Positions 23,201 to 35,865 of a stretch of 64,000 nucleotides of DNA are shown here, one piece after another. Under the pieces are notes generated by a model. The model was not told the origin of the DNA. It was given only the letters and a program-made list of their open reading frames with translations, and did not search any database. This DNA comes from Citrus sinensis (Eukaryota > Streptophyta > Magnoliopsida > Sapindales > Rutaceae), in assembly GCF_022201045.2 (NCBI RefSeq), contig NC_068562.1, forward strand, positions 4,464,001 through 4,528,000, given 5' to 3'. The translations under genes and the position numbers were made by a program. Position 1 is the first letter of the stretch, and each line of letters opens with the position of its first letter.

Positions 23201-24892
23201 AACTACGAGAGCCAATTCTAGTGGATACACTTTCCTGAGTGGCGATGGCACTCCCCTCAAACCTGATGAGTACACATATAGCTCAATGCTTGAAGCATCT
23301 GCTACTGCACACCAGTGGGAATACTTTGAGTATGTGTACAAGGGGATGGCTCTCTCGGGGTGTCAGCTAGATCAAACTAAACATGCATGGTTACTTGTGG
23401 AAGCTTCTAGAGCTGGAAAGGTGAGCTGTATTTTTCTTTTTATTTTAAAAATGTAGTTGTATTATCAGCTAGGTCCTGCTTAATTGTACTGAAATTCTTT
23501 GCCCCACCTGACCACCAAGGGGTCACAAGACTTTCTTTTCCCTGGATTTGATTTTCCTTGGTCAAATTCAACAGTTTGGCAATCGTGGCATGCTTTTAAA
23601 CTATACAGATGGAAAACAAGAATAATTTCTTGATGGTTTCTTAGTTACATTAGTTATGCTGCACATGAATTTCCTTAAATAAGATATCTAACTGCAGTCA
23701 TATACTTATGTGTGTGGGAGTATGAGCTTGGTGTTGGTTGATCTAATGACCTAATCATGAAATTATATGAAATTTTTTCTAGTTTGACATTTTTAACTAC
23801 AGCTGATAGGCAGTTGTGATATTTTAAAAGCATATCAGCTTAGAGAAAGTGGCTTTAATGGCTATATGGTTGGAATTTGCCCTTTTTTTAACAGTCTGGA
23901 ATTTCCATTTACTATTGTTATTATTGGTCATGGGGTCCTATCATTATTTGATGTGCTTAATGGAGATTGGATTACATGTAAATAAGCCTTTTTTTTTTTA
24001 ATATAAATTGCAGTGTCATCTACTAGAGCATGCATTTGACTCACTCTTGGAGGCTGGAGAAATACCTCATCCTTTGTTCTTCACTGAAATGCTAATTCAA
24101 GCTATTGTTCAAAGTAACTATGAAAAGGCTGTTGCCCTCATTAATGCCATGGCTTATGCACCATTTCATATCACCGAAAGACAGTGGACAGAACTTTTCG
24201 AGAGTAACGAAGACAGGATAAGTCGGGATAAATTAGAGAAACTGTTGAATGCTCTCTGTAATTGTAATGCAGCATCATCTGAAATCACAGTCTCAAACTT
24301 GTCTAGGGCATTGCATGCTCTTTGCCGATCGGAAAAGGAGAGAGACTTATCAAGTTCTGCCCATTTTGGCAGTCAGGCGATAGATATTTCACCCTTGCAT
24401 GGAATCCATGAGGCATTTGATGTTAAAGAAACAGAAAATGTGCCAAGTTCTGCTAGCATGATGTTCGAAAATGCTGACTTGGGCGCAGATCCTCTTCCAC
24501 AAAAAACTGATGTTGCAGTTGATATAGATTCTATTAACCATTCTAGTTTGAGTAGACAGGCTGATGCCGATACAGAAATGTTCTCAAAGGCATTATCTTA
24601 TATTCATAGCAATGACCGACCATCTAATTTGTGCATTGACATGGAGGGTTTAGCTGATGATTGGGCATCTAGTGAACACTCTGATTATCTAGATAAAGAG
24701 CTTGCAGCCCTTTACTTAAGCAAACAATCTCAAGATAATGATGTGGTAGGTCTTCAAAAGTCGATGAACAGAGTTGTTGGATCTCAGAGATCGGAGTTGC
24801 CATCTGCAAGCGAAATTCTGGAAGCATGGAAGGAAAGCCGAGAAAAGGATGGGATATTCTTTCCCTTCGAACATGGCAAGAAATCACTTTAA
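20242..24892 (+). CDS. DG1: Pentatricopeptide repeat protein, DELAYED GREENING 1-like
   Basis: DG1 is a PPR protein known in Arabidopsis (At5g67570) to be needed for early chloroplast development. Nine coding exons fit in phase: 20242-20795, 20880-21071, 21418-21499, 21606-21797, 21896-22009, 22418-22511, 22584-22741, 22983-23420 and 24014-24892, giving 900 residues. The ATG at 20242 was chosen because an in-frame stop lies at 20176. PPR helix pairs are visible from the middle, for example VVYNAVLNACVPSHQWKGV, FTGLIISSMDGGHIDDCISI and YTYSSMLEASATAHQWEYF. The C-terminal 250 residues are acidic and Ser-rich, without PPR motifs. The N-terminus (MEAQPAPLQLPAPAQAQ) does not look like a normal transit peptide, so a missed upstream exon is possible. 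Intron 1 is 84 nt and stays open in frame. Confidence 0.92.
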
Positions 24893-25291
24893 GTTGCTTT
24901 TATGGATTTGGATCCCTTCATTTGCTTTTATGGATTTGGATCAAGTCATTGTTATGTCATTTACCATGTTTTTCTTTGTACTAAAACAAGTATCGATGAT
25001 GTATATAAATGGGTTATGTATATTCATATACAATTAATTTGGATTTCCCTTGGATCTGCTAGTCGTCTCTCATTGCCAATGCAATGCATCTTTTTCTTTT
25101 CTAAGAAATGGCAACTTGAATCTCATTTCCAATCCACGATTCTATATATAGGGAGTCATTCTATAAAATTTATAATTTTTAATATATTGAAATTTGTGTT
25201 TTTTTTTTACATTTTAATAACACTTCACTTTTAACAAAGTAATGAAGGACTAGTGTGTGTATTTGAAAAAAGGGTCATGTTAAGTTACAGT

Positions 25292-25338
25292 CCATACAAA
25301 AACATGTGTGACCCACTGTCAAGCATGCTTTTGTATGG
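25292..25338. repeat. Short hairpin, possible MITE remnant
   Basis: ccatacaaaaacatg at 25292-25306 is inverted as catgcttttgtatgg at 25324-25338, with 14 of 15 bases pairing. Weaker pairing extends outward for some bases. It could be a small MITE or a transcription stop structure; no target duplication was found. Confidence 0.4.
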
Positions 25339-25794
25339 GCTATATCCTTTCTTAGCAATCATTTAGTTATAATTTGAGTATTACAAAAGTTAACTCTCCT
25401 TTACTCAGTGAACTTTTAGGTGTAAAAGTTATAGGACTCTTATAAAGATAAATTATTTGTAATATTATTAGTTTATTTCACAATTTTGTTTCATTATTTC
25501 ATTGAAATGTCTATCAAAAATAAGTTTTGTCATTAAGGCTGGTGTTGTAATTTTCATTTAGTTTTTGCACTAAGGTTATAGTTGTAAACTTCATAGAGGA
25601 GTGTTTCTAGACCTCTATGGGGCTTGAAAAGCATTGGTCATCAGATATTATATTGATTAGAACCGTTATTATATCTTTCTTTTTTTTTTTAAATAAACTT
25701 TATTTTAGGTATCAGTAACTCATAAATGATAGGACAAATATTATAGAAGTCTTTCATTCATATAAGAAAATCATAGCAATTAAAGCCTTATTTA

Positions 25795-26050
25795 ATACTA
25801 AGGTATAAGGTATTGTAATTTTTAAATTATAACTGTTGAAAAAAAAAACTGTAGGTATGAAATAAAAATCTATAATATATAGTAAATATAAATTTTTTAA
25901 ACAATAATTTTAATAAAATTAATAAAAAAATATAATAGATTTTTCATTACACAAATATAAAATCAAATCAACTTAACTTATAAATTATAGCAGCGGGTGT
26001 TTACCAAATATTTTATTACTGTATCTATGTCCAACTTCAATCCCAAATAA
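25795..26050. repeat. Dispersed AT-rich MITE-like repeat, copy C
   Basis: This is the most complete of the three copies. It opens near aaggtattgtaatttttaa, passes the caataattttaataaaatt block near 25905, and ends around tgtccaacttcaatcccaa near 26029-26047. It lies directly next to the 3' end of a minus-strand LINE fossil and may be nested in it, since a T-run at about 25679-25690 could be that LINE's poly(A). Confidence 0.55.
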
Positions 26051-26053
26051 AAC

Positions 26054-27290
26054 TTAAATATAAAAATTAGTTAATGCATCTACCACCTGATTAGAAGCGC
26101 TCGATATATTATATAATTTAAAATCATATTTTGGTAAAAGAAATTGTTGCACCTCAAGGATAATCCAAAATAGCTCAGTACATGTAATTCGCTGTCTTAA
26201 AACGAACTGAGTAATGAGCAATGAATCCAACTCCATTATTGACGGAGATGAATCAATCTCACAAGCAAGTCACAAACCAAAGCGTAAGGCTTCTGCCTCA
26301 GCAATATCAACTTCATCAAATAGACACCTACCTCAACTCCAACCTATATCAACCCTAACAACCAATGCACCACAAACCATCATTCCACATTGAACATCTA
26401 CCGGAGCATCAGTATTAAGCTTGAAAGTGGGACTCAAACCTCGCCGGAGAAAATAAATTCAAAAAATTTAAGAGAAATTACTTAAGTTTCTATTTAACTC
26501 CCATTAAAACTATTAGGATAGTCCCATTAGATCAATAAAAGTAGTCCCTTTATATTCATAAACTCAAAGTTTAAACTTAAACTTTAGGAACTACAAAAAT
26601 CTACCTTTTAATTAAAGAAGTGAAAACTCAAAATAAACCCATATAAATGATTTTACTGTAATTTACTATTTTCTTAAAAATCTAATTTTCACACCTTATT
26701 ATTATATAAGTTAGTTTTCGATAAATTTTTTTTCTGAATCTTCCACTAACTGCTAAGCACCAGAACCCAAATTCAAATCATCCAAATTACTGCCGCCCAC
26801 AAGGCCACAAGTTATAACGGCTCACATGAACAGAATCCTCTAAAACCTCTCCGCGAGCCACGACACAAGGAGGAGACGAGGCAACCCCATCGTGTAAGAG
26901 TAAGATCCGATTTCTGTCACTCCAAATACTCCACGTAACTAAGATCAGCAACTGTAACTCTTTGATGGGAGGTAAATCGAAAAAAATTCAAAAGCAGCCT
27001 AAAGACAGACCCAATGCGCCGAAGACGCTACATTTACAAAGGGTGTCAATAGCCACACCTCATGAGCATGCTCAGAATAAAACAAAGCATGTAAAGAAGT
27101 CTCACCTGGCTCATCTCATAGCTTACGCATTGATTCTAAAACAATTTTCTTTACCATCAATTTCAGCATCGTGGGAAGCAAGTGAAAGAGAGCACTCCAT
27201 GAAAAACTGTTACTACGCTTGATCTTAGCGGAAAGGTCGAGAAAGATATGAATTATCCAAATACTTTGGCTGCTTTTTATTCAATCCCCC
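26054..27290 (-). mobile_element. LINE fossil: zinc-knuckle (zf-RVT) and RNase H-like domains
   Basis: Reading the minus strand from about 27250 downward gives FSWSALFHLLPT, then DEPGETSLHALFYSEHAHEV followed by WLLTPF. These match the zinc-binding region that follows the reverse transcriptase in plant L1-like LINEs. Farther along comes WSDRN with LLHDG, then FKLNTDAPVDV with ALVVRVDIG, EAEALRF, and finally SASNQVVDAL. These are the linker and RNase H-like domain in the expected order. The frame is interrupted several times and the reverse transcriptase itself is absent. The element is old, 5'-truncated and inactive. Confidence 0.72.
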
Positions 27291-27843
27291 GGTTAAATAT
27301 CAGGCGCACGCCGATAAATTCCGCCAAGGAGCATTCCTTATCTTTGGTTACTCTCATCGTGCTTATCACTGGCTTATGCATTCTGCCCGCCCTTCATTTT
27401 ACCATTATAAATAAGAGAAAGTACTTAAAAAATAAGCTATACTAATGGGACATGTGTTGAGATTATTCAGTGTGTAGGGCTTCTAATGGGGATAGAATCT
27501 GCTAATTTAAATCTTGCTTTTCTTGAATCATTTTTGCCAACAACCTTCTTTTATTCATTCAAGTTTCTGCGGTAAACAGCAGATAAGATTTGATGAAAGA
27601 GAGAGAGAGAGAGCACTTTACAAACCCCAAAAGCCAATAATTAGGAATAAATTATCTAATATAATACACTACATGCAACTCAGAACTCAGAACTCAGAAG
27701 GGAAAAAAATCATTAACAAACAGCAAAGCAAGTTTGAATGATGAAAACTTCCATTAACACCCCAGAAATGCATCCTTCTGAAATTATATCACAGACATCC
27801 ACAAAGAAAGAAGAAGAAAAGGGATAAGTAAAAATAAGTCCTC

Positions 27844-30800
27844 TCAGCTCTTTGACTTTGAATGTTTGACAAGCCAATCAATTACGGAGTCAATGTTGGT
27901 CGAGTTCTTGCATGAGATCATAAAGCAGCAAACTTCTCTGTCGGTGATGGATTTTAGTCCCCTGCAAAGCATCAATCCTCTTTTAGCACTAAGATAATGC
28001 CTACTTCATAAGAGATGTAATCATTTCATCTACAGCATTCACAATAAATGGGTGCTCTTTATTGTTTCACTAAAAAATTCTCATTAGAAAAGTAAAATGT
28101 CTCACATTTCATCAGTTAAAGCCTGTTTAGATAGAGCTCCGGGTTTGTCAATCTTGTTCCCTAGCACCAGTAAAGGGATACCACTAAGTGAGGGTTTGTT
28201 CAGCAAATCATGAAGTTCACTTCTTGAAATGCTCAGGTTGTCAGGATCAGCAGCATCAACCACATAACTGCAGGAGAGATCAGTTAATATAACTTGCTAA
28301 GCCTACACAAAACTAAATATTCCTCCATATATGATTGCTGAATTTATTTATAGAGAACTCATTCATATATTATTGAAAACACGGCTTTGTCAAGAAAGAG
28401 AGCTGTGATTGATATTAATAGATAAAGGTTCAATTTATCAAGAAATCAGTTTTTAATAGGAAAAACAACAAAAGATAATATTTTATCTTCAGGTTCAATG
28501 TATTAGAATAGCATTTTACTAAATCTATTAACAGAAATTGGTGACCACGCAATTTTATTTACTAGGAACTATTAACTACTTACAAAGTTCGGTAACTTTC
28601 AACCACATATTCAGAAATAATCATATACTCACCTTCATGGTATTCCTATAACAAGCGCAGCACATAATATTCCCTCATAAAATTTTGACCATACACATTT
28701 TTCTGTTCAAGTGAAAATATTTTCATTTCTCGCAAACATAAGCCACAGTTTCTAGAGTTTAATGTTCTAACCAAGTAATTCTTTCACCCGATCTCCTGAG
28801 TTTTCATGAATAAACTAGTGCTACTGACAAATACCAATTTTCCGTAAAAGTTACAGAAAAAGCAAACCAGTCAACCATTAATAACCAGCAAGAGATGATT
28901 TTGGTTTAGAGGAAGCATTCAAAAAATTAATATTGAGAGAGAGTATAAAAGATTCTTAAAAGAACATGAACAAGGTACTCGAATTTGACAATATAAAACA
29001 TGAACTTGTCATCCTGACTGATAATAACTCAAAAAGATTAATGAAATACCATAGATGTTCAAGTAACTATGCATAAATAGACTTTAACGCTGCCACAAGT
29101 TTAGCGAAAAGAAAAGGGAACTAACATGAAGCCTAAAAATTGAGCAGCAATAGCATTTGGAGATAAAACCAAAAAATGGCTATAAAGAAGGTTTGGCTGA
29201 TATAGTTAGTTTACCAAATTTGCAAAGTAGATGCTTGGAGAGACTATTAGACAATTACAAGTGAAAGTAGGTCCTTACACAATAGCAGAAACTGCCCGGC
29301 AATACCGCTCCCACATACTGCGGAATCTAGGTTGACCTCCAAGATCCCAAAGCTTAATTGTAACATTTCCTTTTGTCACTTTCCTCATGTTGAATCCGAC
29401 CTGAAAATCATGCCATTAATATATTGATTTGACCATAAAGAGATCACGGTGCACCAGAATTAAATGGTGGAAAATATTCTCTTTTGTGAAGGTAAAAATC
29501 AAGCACAATTTTCTTGAAAGATACAACTCACCGTAGGGATCATGTCCTCGCTATATCCACCAGTCTGAAAAGGAGATAAGCAAACAAATTTTCAGCATAT
29601 CAAACCGAAGTAGTGGACAAAAAGAAACTCATACTCGCACATCATTCCCTAATAATGCACTTACAGCAACAACATTTACAAGTGAGGTCTTTCCAGCATT
29701 CTGAAGTCCAATCAGGGACAGCTCCATTTCCTGTTTAAAAAAGAGGCTGCAGACACATATGAAGTGAAGTGAGCTGATGCAATATAAAGGATTAAGGTTA
29801 ACTGGATGGAGCAAGTCAAACAAAAAATGGGCCTTTTGTCAAAACACTAGATCAATTGAAGGGACAACCAATAAGCTTTATTCAAATTTAGTATATTAGA
29901 AGTGCTCACTTAAGAAAAAAAATTAATAATAATAATAATAATAACAATAATCAATTTTCACCTCAGTAAAAGCCATATATATAACAAAAGAATACAAAGT
30001 GAGGCCGCCACTCGCAAAGCTATGAAAATCGTAAATAAGCACCATTAACACTTGAGTAAAGAACATTAATCCCAGAAAATAAAATATTGAAATGCCTAAA
30101 AGAGAAACCAGTATCTTGTCGGTTCATTGCTTCATTTGAATATCATGCATATTTTATTTTTCTCCCCTTCCGATTCCTCCTGATGCATTGATATGCATTA
30201 AATTGACTTCTTAACTCATAACCACAAAAAATTTAGAATCCCACTTATGCATTAAACAAGTACACGTTCATACCAATTCTATAGATGTAATTAACTCTGT
30301 AGCAGGATTCACCACTAGAAAGCCCAATAAGCATGTTTTATAGAATTCAGAAGAAAGAATTGAAATTCTTTTAACTTTTTTTCCTTGAATAGATAAATTC
30401 AAGAAGAAATTAACCATCTGTACCAGTGCTGATATTTTCTTACTTGAAAAATGCAGACTTTTGGAAGAAAAAGGCTAAAAACTAATGTTTTGACAACCAT
30501 ATGCACCAGAATTAATCGGGAAAAGACCATGACAGTCCATTAGAAATAACAGAATTGGCTCCCATTAACTATTGCCAAAATAGTTCCTTACATCTGCACA
30601 CAACATATGTAAGCCAAAACTAATTCACCCAGAACAGAGTATTGAACTTTGTGTCCTCCAACAAGGTGACAGTTTTATCTAGGTGATATTAACGGAACAC
30701 ACAAAAATCTCCAATAAGCTTCCACTGTCACAACACTCGAACCCTTAAAAATATTTCACCATCGATCGGAATAAGCAATGTGAAGTCTTTATCACTTTAG

Positions 30801-31717
30801 ACCAACATAAACAGGAGCTATTTATGAGAGACAAACAGTTCCAAACATGTTTAACATACAGAAAATCTGATTCAGTATCACAGAATAAAACACGGGCAAA
30901 TCCCTTTAGCTTGCATGGCACTAATTATCCTCCAGCAATGGAGCTGTTAATATGGACAAACCTTTTCAATATGAAGTCCTAATGGAACATTTTCTTGAGT
31001 AACTAAGAGGATACAAGAGGCACGTATCCTTAATCTTACACGTGTCAGTGGTTAAAGCAACCTGCCATATCAAATATCCATAACCTAGGCTTGCTAAATT
31101 TAGAATCCGCAAAATCAACAGTTCCAACATTATCTGTGGCTTACCGACTGCTGGAGCAATTGCTTTGATCCAAGATTTAGTAAATAATTAATCTTGTTAA
31201 CTTCTTCCATAACACTTTTTGCTCATTAAGTCTGCTAATAACATGTTTATCTGGGAAACATGTTACCATATTCAATGCCTCAAGCTCTTTATTATGTTTC
31301 AATTCCTTTGCTTTCCGATGAGTATTATTTTACAAGTAGCAGTTGTGTTTAACAATCCTAGGAACAAACAAAGAAACAAAAAAAGAGCTTATTAATCAGC
31401 GGAAACAACCTAAAATTACCACCAAAGGCAAAGCTTCATCAAGCATTATATATATATTCCAAACCAGAATACAGATTCAAACAATTACAAAGAATAATTT
31501 ATAAGCTTGAGCTTGTAAATTAAAGTCCAGCTTTAGTTTCCAATATCCTTATCCAATTCTCTTATATTTAAGTTGGCAATGCAATGAAACCGTTCACTAA
31601 GAGTTCACACGGACGAAACAAATCAAAATCTCTCATCATTCATCAATCAATCAAATATTTAGAAAGAGAAAATGCAAACCTGCGGAGCCAATTCAGAAAA
31701 GCTTCCCACAATCCCAT
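27844..31717 (-). CDS. ARL8: ADP-ribosylation factor-like 8 small GTPase
   Basis: ARL8 proteins are small GTPases linked to late endosome, lysosome or vacuole membranes and, in plants, to tobamovirus replication as host factors. Six coding exons on the minus strand fit in phase: 31680-31717, 29665-29746, 29532-29564, 29279-29400, 28106-28267 and 27844-27961, giving 184 residues, the exact family length. The short first exon supplies [12 protein letters not shown], an amphipathic N-terminus; ARL8 lacks the N-myristoylation typical of ARF. GTP-binding motifs are present: GLQNAGKT (G1), a Thr in MIPTVG (G2), WDLGGQPR (G3), NKID (G4) and SCKN (G5). Intron 1 is about 1.93 kb and carries an AAT microsatellite near 29925-29945. 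From memory the Arabidopsis match is At5g67560. Confidence 0.97.
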
Positions 31718-34700
31718 TGATAATGATGATGGTGATGACGATGATCACAGAATCAGAAACCAATTGAGATCTAAGCCTTGAATTGACCCCCCACTGATGA
31801 AGCTTCCTCCTTCGCTTGCGTCTACTGATTTACCGTATTCGTACGTTCCCACAAACTGACCAAATATACGTAACTTGAATGAATATGGTAATTATTACAG
31901 CAAGCGAGAATTATGCAATTAAAATAGGGATTTGAATTGCCGTAATTAAGATCAATCCAAAATTAAAATTTTCGGCCCGTAATCCTGACCGTTGATTTCA
32001 GGGAGTTACAATTCTGACGCTGTTGATTGGATTTGGATATTCAATTAACGGTTCAGATTTTTCAGGCGGTGCCGCGAACCAATTAGGAGAAAAGATAGTG
32101 GTTTGTGAAAAGAAAGGTTGAGATCGCTCCACGCTCGTTTCTATTGTGTGACGCATACGAACCAATCAATGTGAATCTTTTAAGCGGGTGATGCTAAAAC
32201 GCGATTGGTTACGAATGCTTAGGCGGGTCCATTAAGTTTTGAATGGCTGAAGCCAGGCGGCCGACCAGCTTTGCCAACTGTGTCATCACTTACATACAAC
32301 GGTCTGATTAAACGGTATTGTCAAATGTCAAATTCTAAAATTTAATCAGTAAAATAATAGTAATAATAACAATAATAATAATATCTAATAAGTTCGTAGA
32401 ATATAATATGGTCGAGTGAATAAATAATATTAATCGACTATGCTGGAGCAATATGGAAATAGTATATCACAACTCAGCATTATAATTTTTATAAATATAA
32501 ATAATTATTATGTGTGCACATGTGTGGCGGGCTCTTATTAATAGAGCTACCATATAAAATGTACATGCCCAAGTTTATTTGTTATTTATTTATTTATTTT
32601 CTGATCGCTTTAATTGCTAAAACCACCTGGATATGCTTATACTAAAAACTGGAGTATACTTGTACTTAAATTAGGTACAGGGGATCATGCATGTGATTTA
32701 TATTGACTACTGTTTCCTACCTTCCGACTGATGCAATGACTAACGAGGCGCTGTCCCACAATTCCCCCTATTATGCCAATTGCATTTAAAAGGCTTATTC
32801 TTCCACCTTCTTTCACAGGCGAGCATGATTTTAACACCCCTCTAAATTCCTTATAAAATCTCTCTATACTTAAAATTATCTAAATAATTAAAGAAAACTT
32901 AACTAATTTTTTATTTTAAAAAAAATTAATCAAACACTTAAATAAATTATTATTTTAAAAATTCCTTTTTACACTCACTCGATTTCGTACTTATATTTAA
33001 ATTTTGAATTTAATTGACGATACTTTTTCTTAGAAACTTTTAAGAACTTAAAATTACGGAAATAAAAATTTATAAGAAAAAAATAATTTTAAATTTTAAG
33101 ATTTATATGCATTTTACAAATAAATATTTTAAAAAAATATTTTTTTAGGATGATATTTATTAACAAGATGATTTATTTTAATTTATGTGTCAGTGTCATA
33201 TAAATTTGACTGAAATATTTTGGAGAATAAAAATTTAAAGAGTCAGACTATAGCACCCCTCCAAAGTACTTTTGAAACCCTTTTTTCAATTATATTCCAT
33301 TTAATACCAAAAGTAGCCTTTTTCTAAATAAACGCTATTTTCATGTATAAATCTTATAATTTTTAATAATTATCTCACTCTTTCAGTCTTAATAATTGCA
33401 TTCTTCTCTTCAAACTTTCTTTATTATTTAATTTCTAAAAAAAAAATCTAAAAGAAAAAGTAAGAAAAACCTTATAAAATATTGAATATTTTATGGGTCC
33501 AACACAATTTTATCATACATATAAATTTTGGGTGCAACAATTAATTTGAGAATCCTTAAAAAGTTATTTGTAGTGCGATAAAATTTTATTTAATTTATTT
33601 TCTCACAATGTTGTATCCTAATTTTGTTGCTACATATATTACAAGAGTATTATTTTGTCTTAAAAAATTGATTCTTAAATTTAGATTATTTTAATGATTA
33701 AAAAAAATTTATAGATTGATTCTTAAATTCAAATTATTTTACTGATTACAAAAATTTATATTGTGCAAGTAAAATGAAATTCAAAAAAGAAAGAAAATAT
33801 AAATGAGATTAATTCTATTTATATTTTTCCTTAAATATAATTATAATATCATAAGAATTTTATAAGAACAAAAAATGGGTGCCAATAATCCAACTCAAAT
33901 TTAAAAAGGATATTATAAGGACTTTTGAACGGTGGTAAAAGCTCCACTCTTCCTACTTCCCACCCCAGGGCCAACCTCATGAGAACGAATGAAGTCACAG
34001 CAGATGTTCGGTAGGCAACTCATATGTAGCTGGGATCAACAATTTAGTCCCAATTCCCAATTCATTCGGAGAAGCTGAGAATGGGCCCAATATTTGCATC
34101 ATTCAAAGATGCAATAACTACTTTTATGATCATTTCAATTTTATCTCCTTTCATTTTTATCTCTCTAAACTGCAAATTGATATCTTCATGAATTTCAATC
34201 AAGTAAATTAAATGTTCTTAAAATGAAAAAAAAAATCTCAATTTATACTTTTTTTTAAAGCAATTAGATAAAATCTCTTGCAACTAATAACAATAATAAT
34301 AAAACTCTTGCCAATAACATCAATTTCAAAGCCTAAAACCAAAAAAAAAAAAAAAACAGTTTAGACGATTGCTTTGCTGCCGTGGCCGATTTTGGATAAA
34401 CTTTGCTTGCTTTCAACGAGAAAATAAGAAAAGAAAATTATAGTGGCTGAGCGATTAGCGACCCCAAAAAAGAAAAAAGTTGAGCGATTATGCGTTTCCA
34501 AAACCAGCAAGATGTTTTCCTTTAGCAGCTTTAATGGGAGATTGTCAATTTCCGCTCTATAGTAATCAATATTTTACTGTTTTTATAATAGCCAAAAACT
34601 TTCCTGATAGTATAAGTTTACAATATTACTATTTTTTTCAACTACTCTTTCATTTATATTTATTATAAATTAAATAAATCACATGAATATAAATTAAATA

Positions 34701-35865
34701 AAAAATTAAGCATTAAAAATAAAAAATATATGTTTTGATATGAGAAAAAAATTAATAATAAATTTTTTTTCTTGTACTTATTTATTTTGTAAAAATTTTC
34801 TTATAATAAATATATAAGAAAGTTACTATAAAATGGTAAAAAAATTATTATAAGAAAACTTGAATGACAAATAAAAATTTATTATAAGATAAATAATAAA
34901 ATATTTTTCCTATACTTTTTACATTTAATTTTTAAATATTACAAAATGTTTATTATAAGAAAATTTTTACAAAATAAATAAGTACAAGAAAAAAAATTTT
35001 ATTATTAATTTTTTTGCTCATATCAAAACATATATTTCTTATTTTTAATATTTAATTTTTTATTTAGTTTCTATTCATGTAATTTATTTAATTTATAATA
35101 AATGCAAATAAAAGAGTAATTAAAAATAAGGGTAATATTGTAAACTTATGCTGTCAATGGATTTTTTAGCCATTATAAAAACAACATGAGGATAAATAGT
35201 TTATGTTAATTACTGTAGGGGAGAAAGTGGCAATTCCCCCAGCTTTAATTGTACTGAAGTTACATTGGAATTACATGGGGTGTACTGATAAAGATAATTT
35301 ATTTTTAATATTTTAGTAGAGTTGATTGAGAAATGATGTTAAATGAGATAAAATTAAATTAGGGTCGAAATATCACTGTTCTTAATTTTAATTCTTAAAT
35401 ATGTTAATTATCTATCGTATTATTTGCAAATGTCCATTGGTAAGAATCTCATCGTTTATTTATCAATATTTGCGGGGGAAAGGGAAGCCCACGGCATGCA
35501 AAAAGTTTGAAAAATGAAAGTGATATTTAAATTAGTTCTTACAGCGATGCCATCACATAACGATTACAATGTAAAAGACGATTATAAAAAAAAAAATCAC
35601 ATAATTCTGGTTCTGTTAAAAGAAGAGGCTTGCATACGAAGACACGAAGTCAAATTCTTCAACTATCATGAGCCGAAATTCCGGGTCGCGGATTCACCTC
35701 AAAACAAGTCACAAAACCATAGCCACAAGCTATTCTTACCTTACTCTCCAAGTCTTAGCTAGCCCAAGGGCTTTTATTTTTATCTCTAAAGTTAGAAAGA
35801 AAAAAAAAGCATTTCGATGCAACATTCGCTACCCTTTATTTTCAGTGTAGAAAATCTTCATCATC
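31718..35865. other. AT-rich intergenic region upstream of ARL8, with one Mutator-like element
   Basis: The first few hundred bases are the ARL8 leader and promoter. From 32.3 to 35.5 kb the DNA is very AT-rich. The only clear structure is the palindromic element at 34526-35249. The open frames at 34480-34668 and 35514-35850 are not supported as genes. Confidence 0.55.
34526..35249. mobile_element. 704-bp palindromic Mutator-like MITE with 10-bp target duplication
   Basis: The body spans 34536-35239 and is flanked by exact copies of cagctttaat at 34526-34535 and 35240-35249. The left end (gggagattgtc) and the reversed right end (ggggaattgcc) match. The inverted arms continue inward for about 300 bases each, for example tataagtttacaatatta and atatatgttttgatatgag on both arms, so almost the whole element can fold back. 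It has no coding capacity. The ends beginning GGG(A/G) with TTG(C/T)C resemble plant Mutator-like ends. The arms differ by scattered substitutions and small gaps, so it is not very young. Confidence 0.86.

Larger units (their letters stand above)
24893..27843. other. Convergent region between DG1 and ARL8 with repeat remnants
   Basis: No host gene is supported. It holds a short palindrome at 25292-25338, the MITE-like repeat copy C at 25795-26050 and a LINE fossil at about 26054-27290. Confidence 0.55.
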
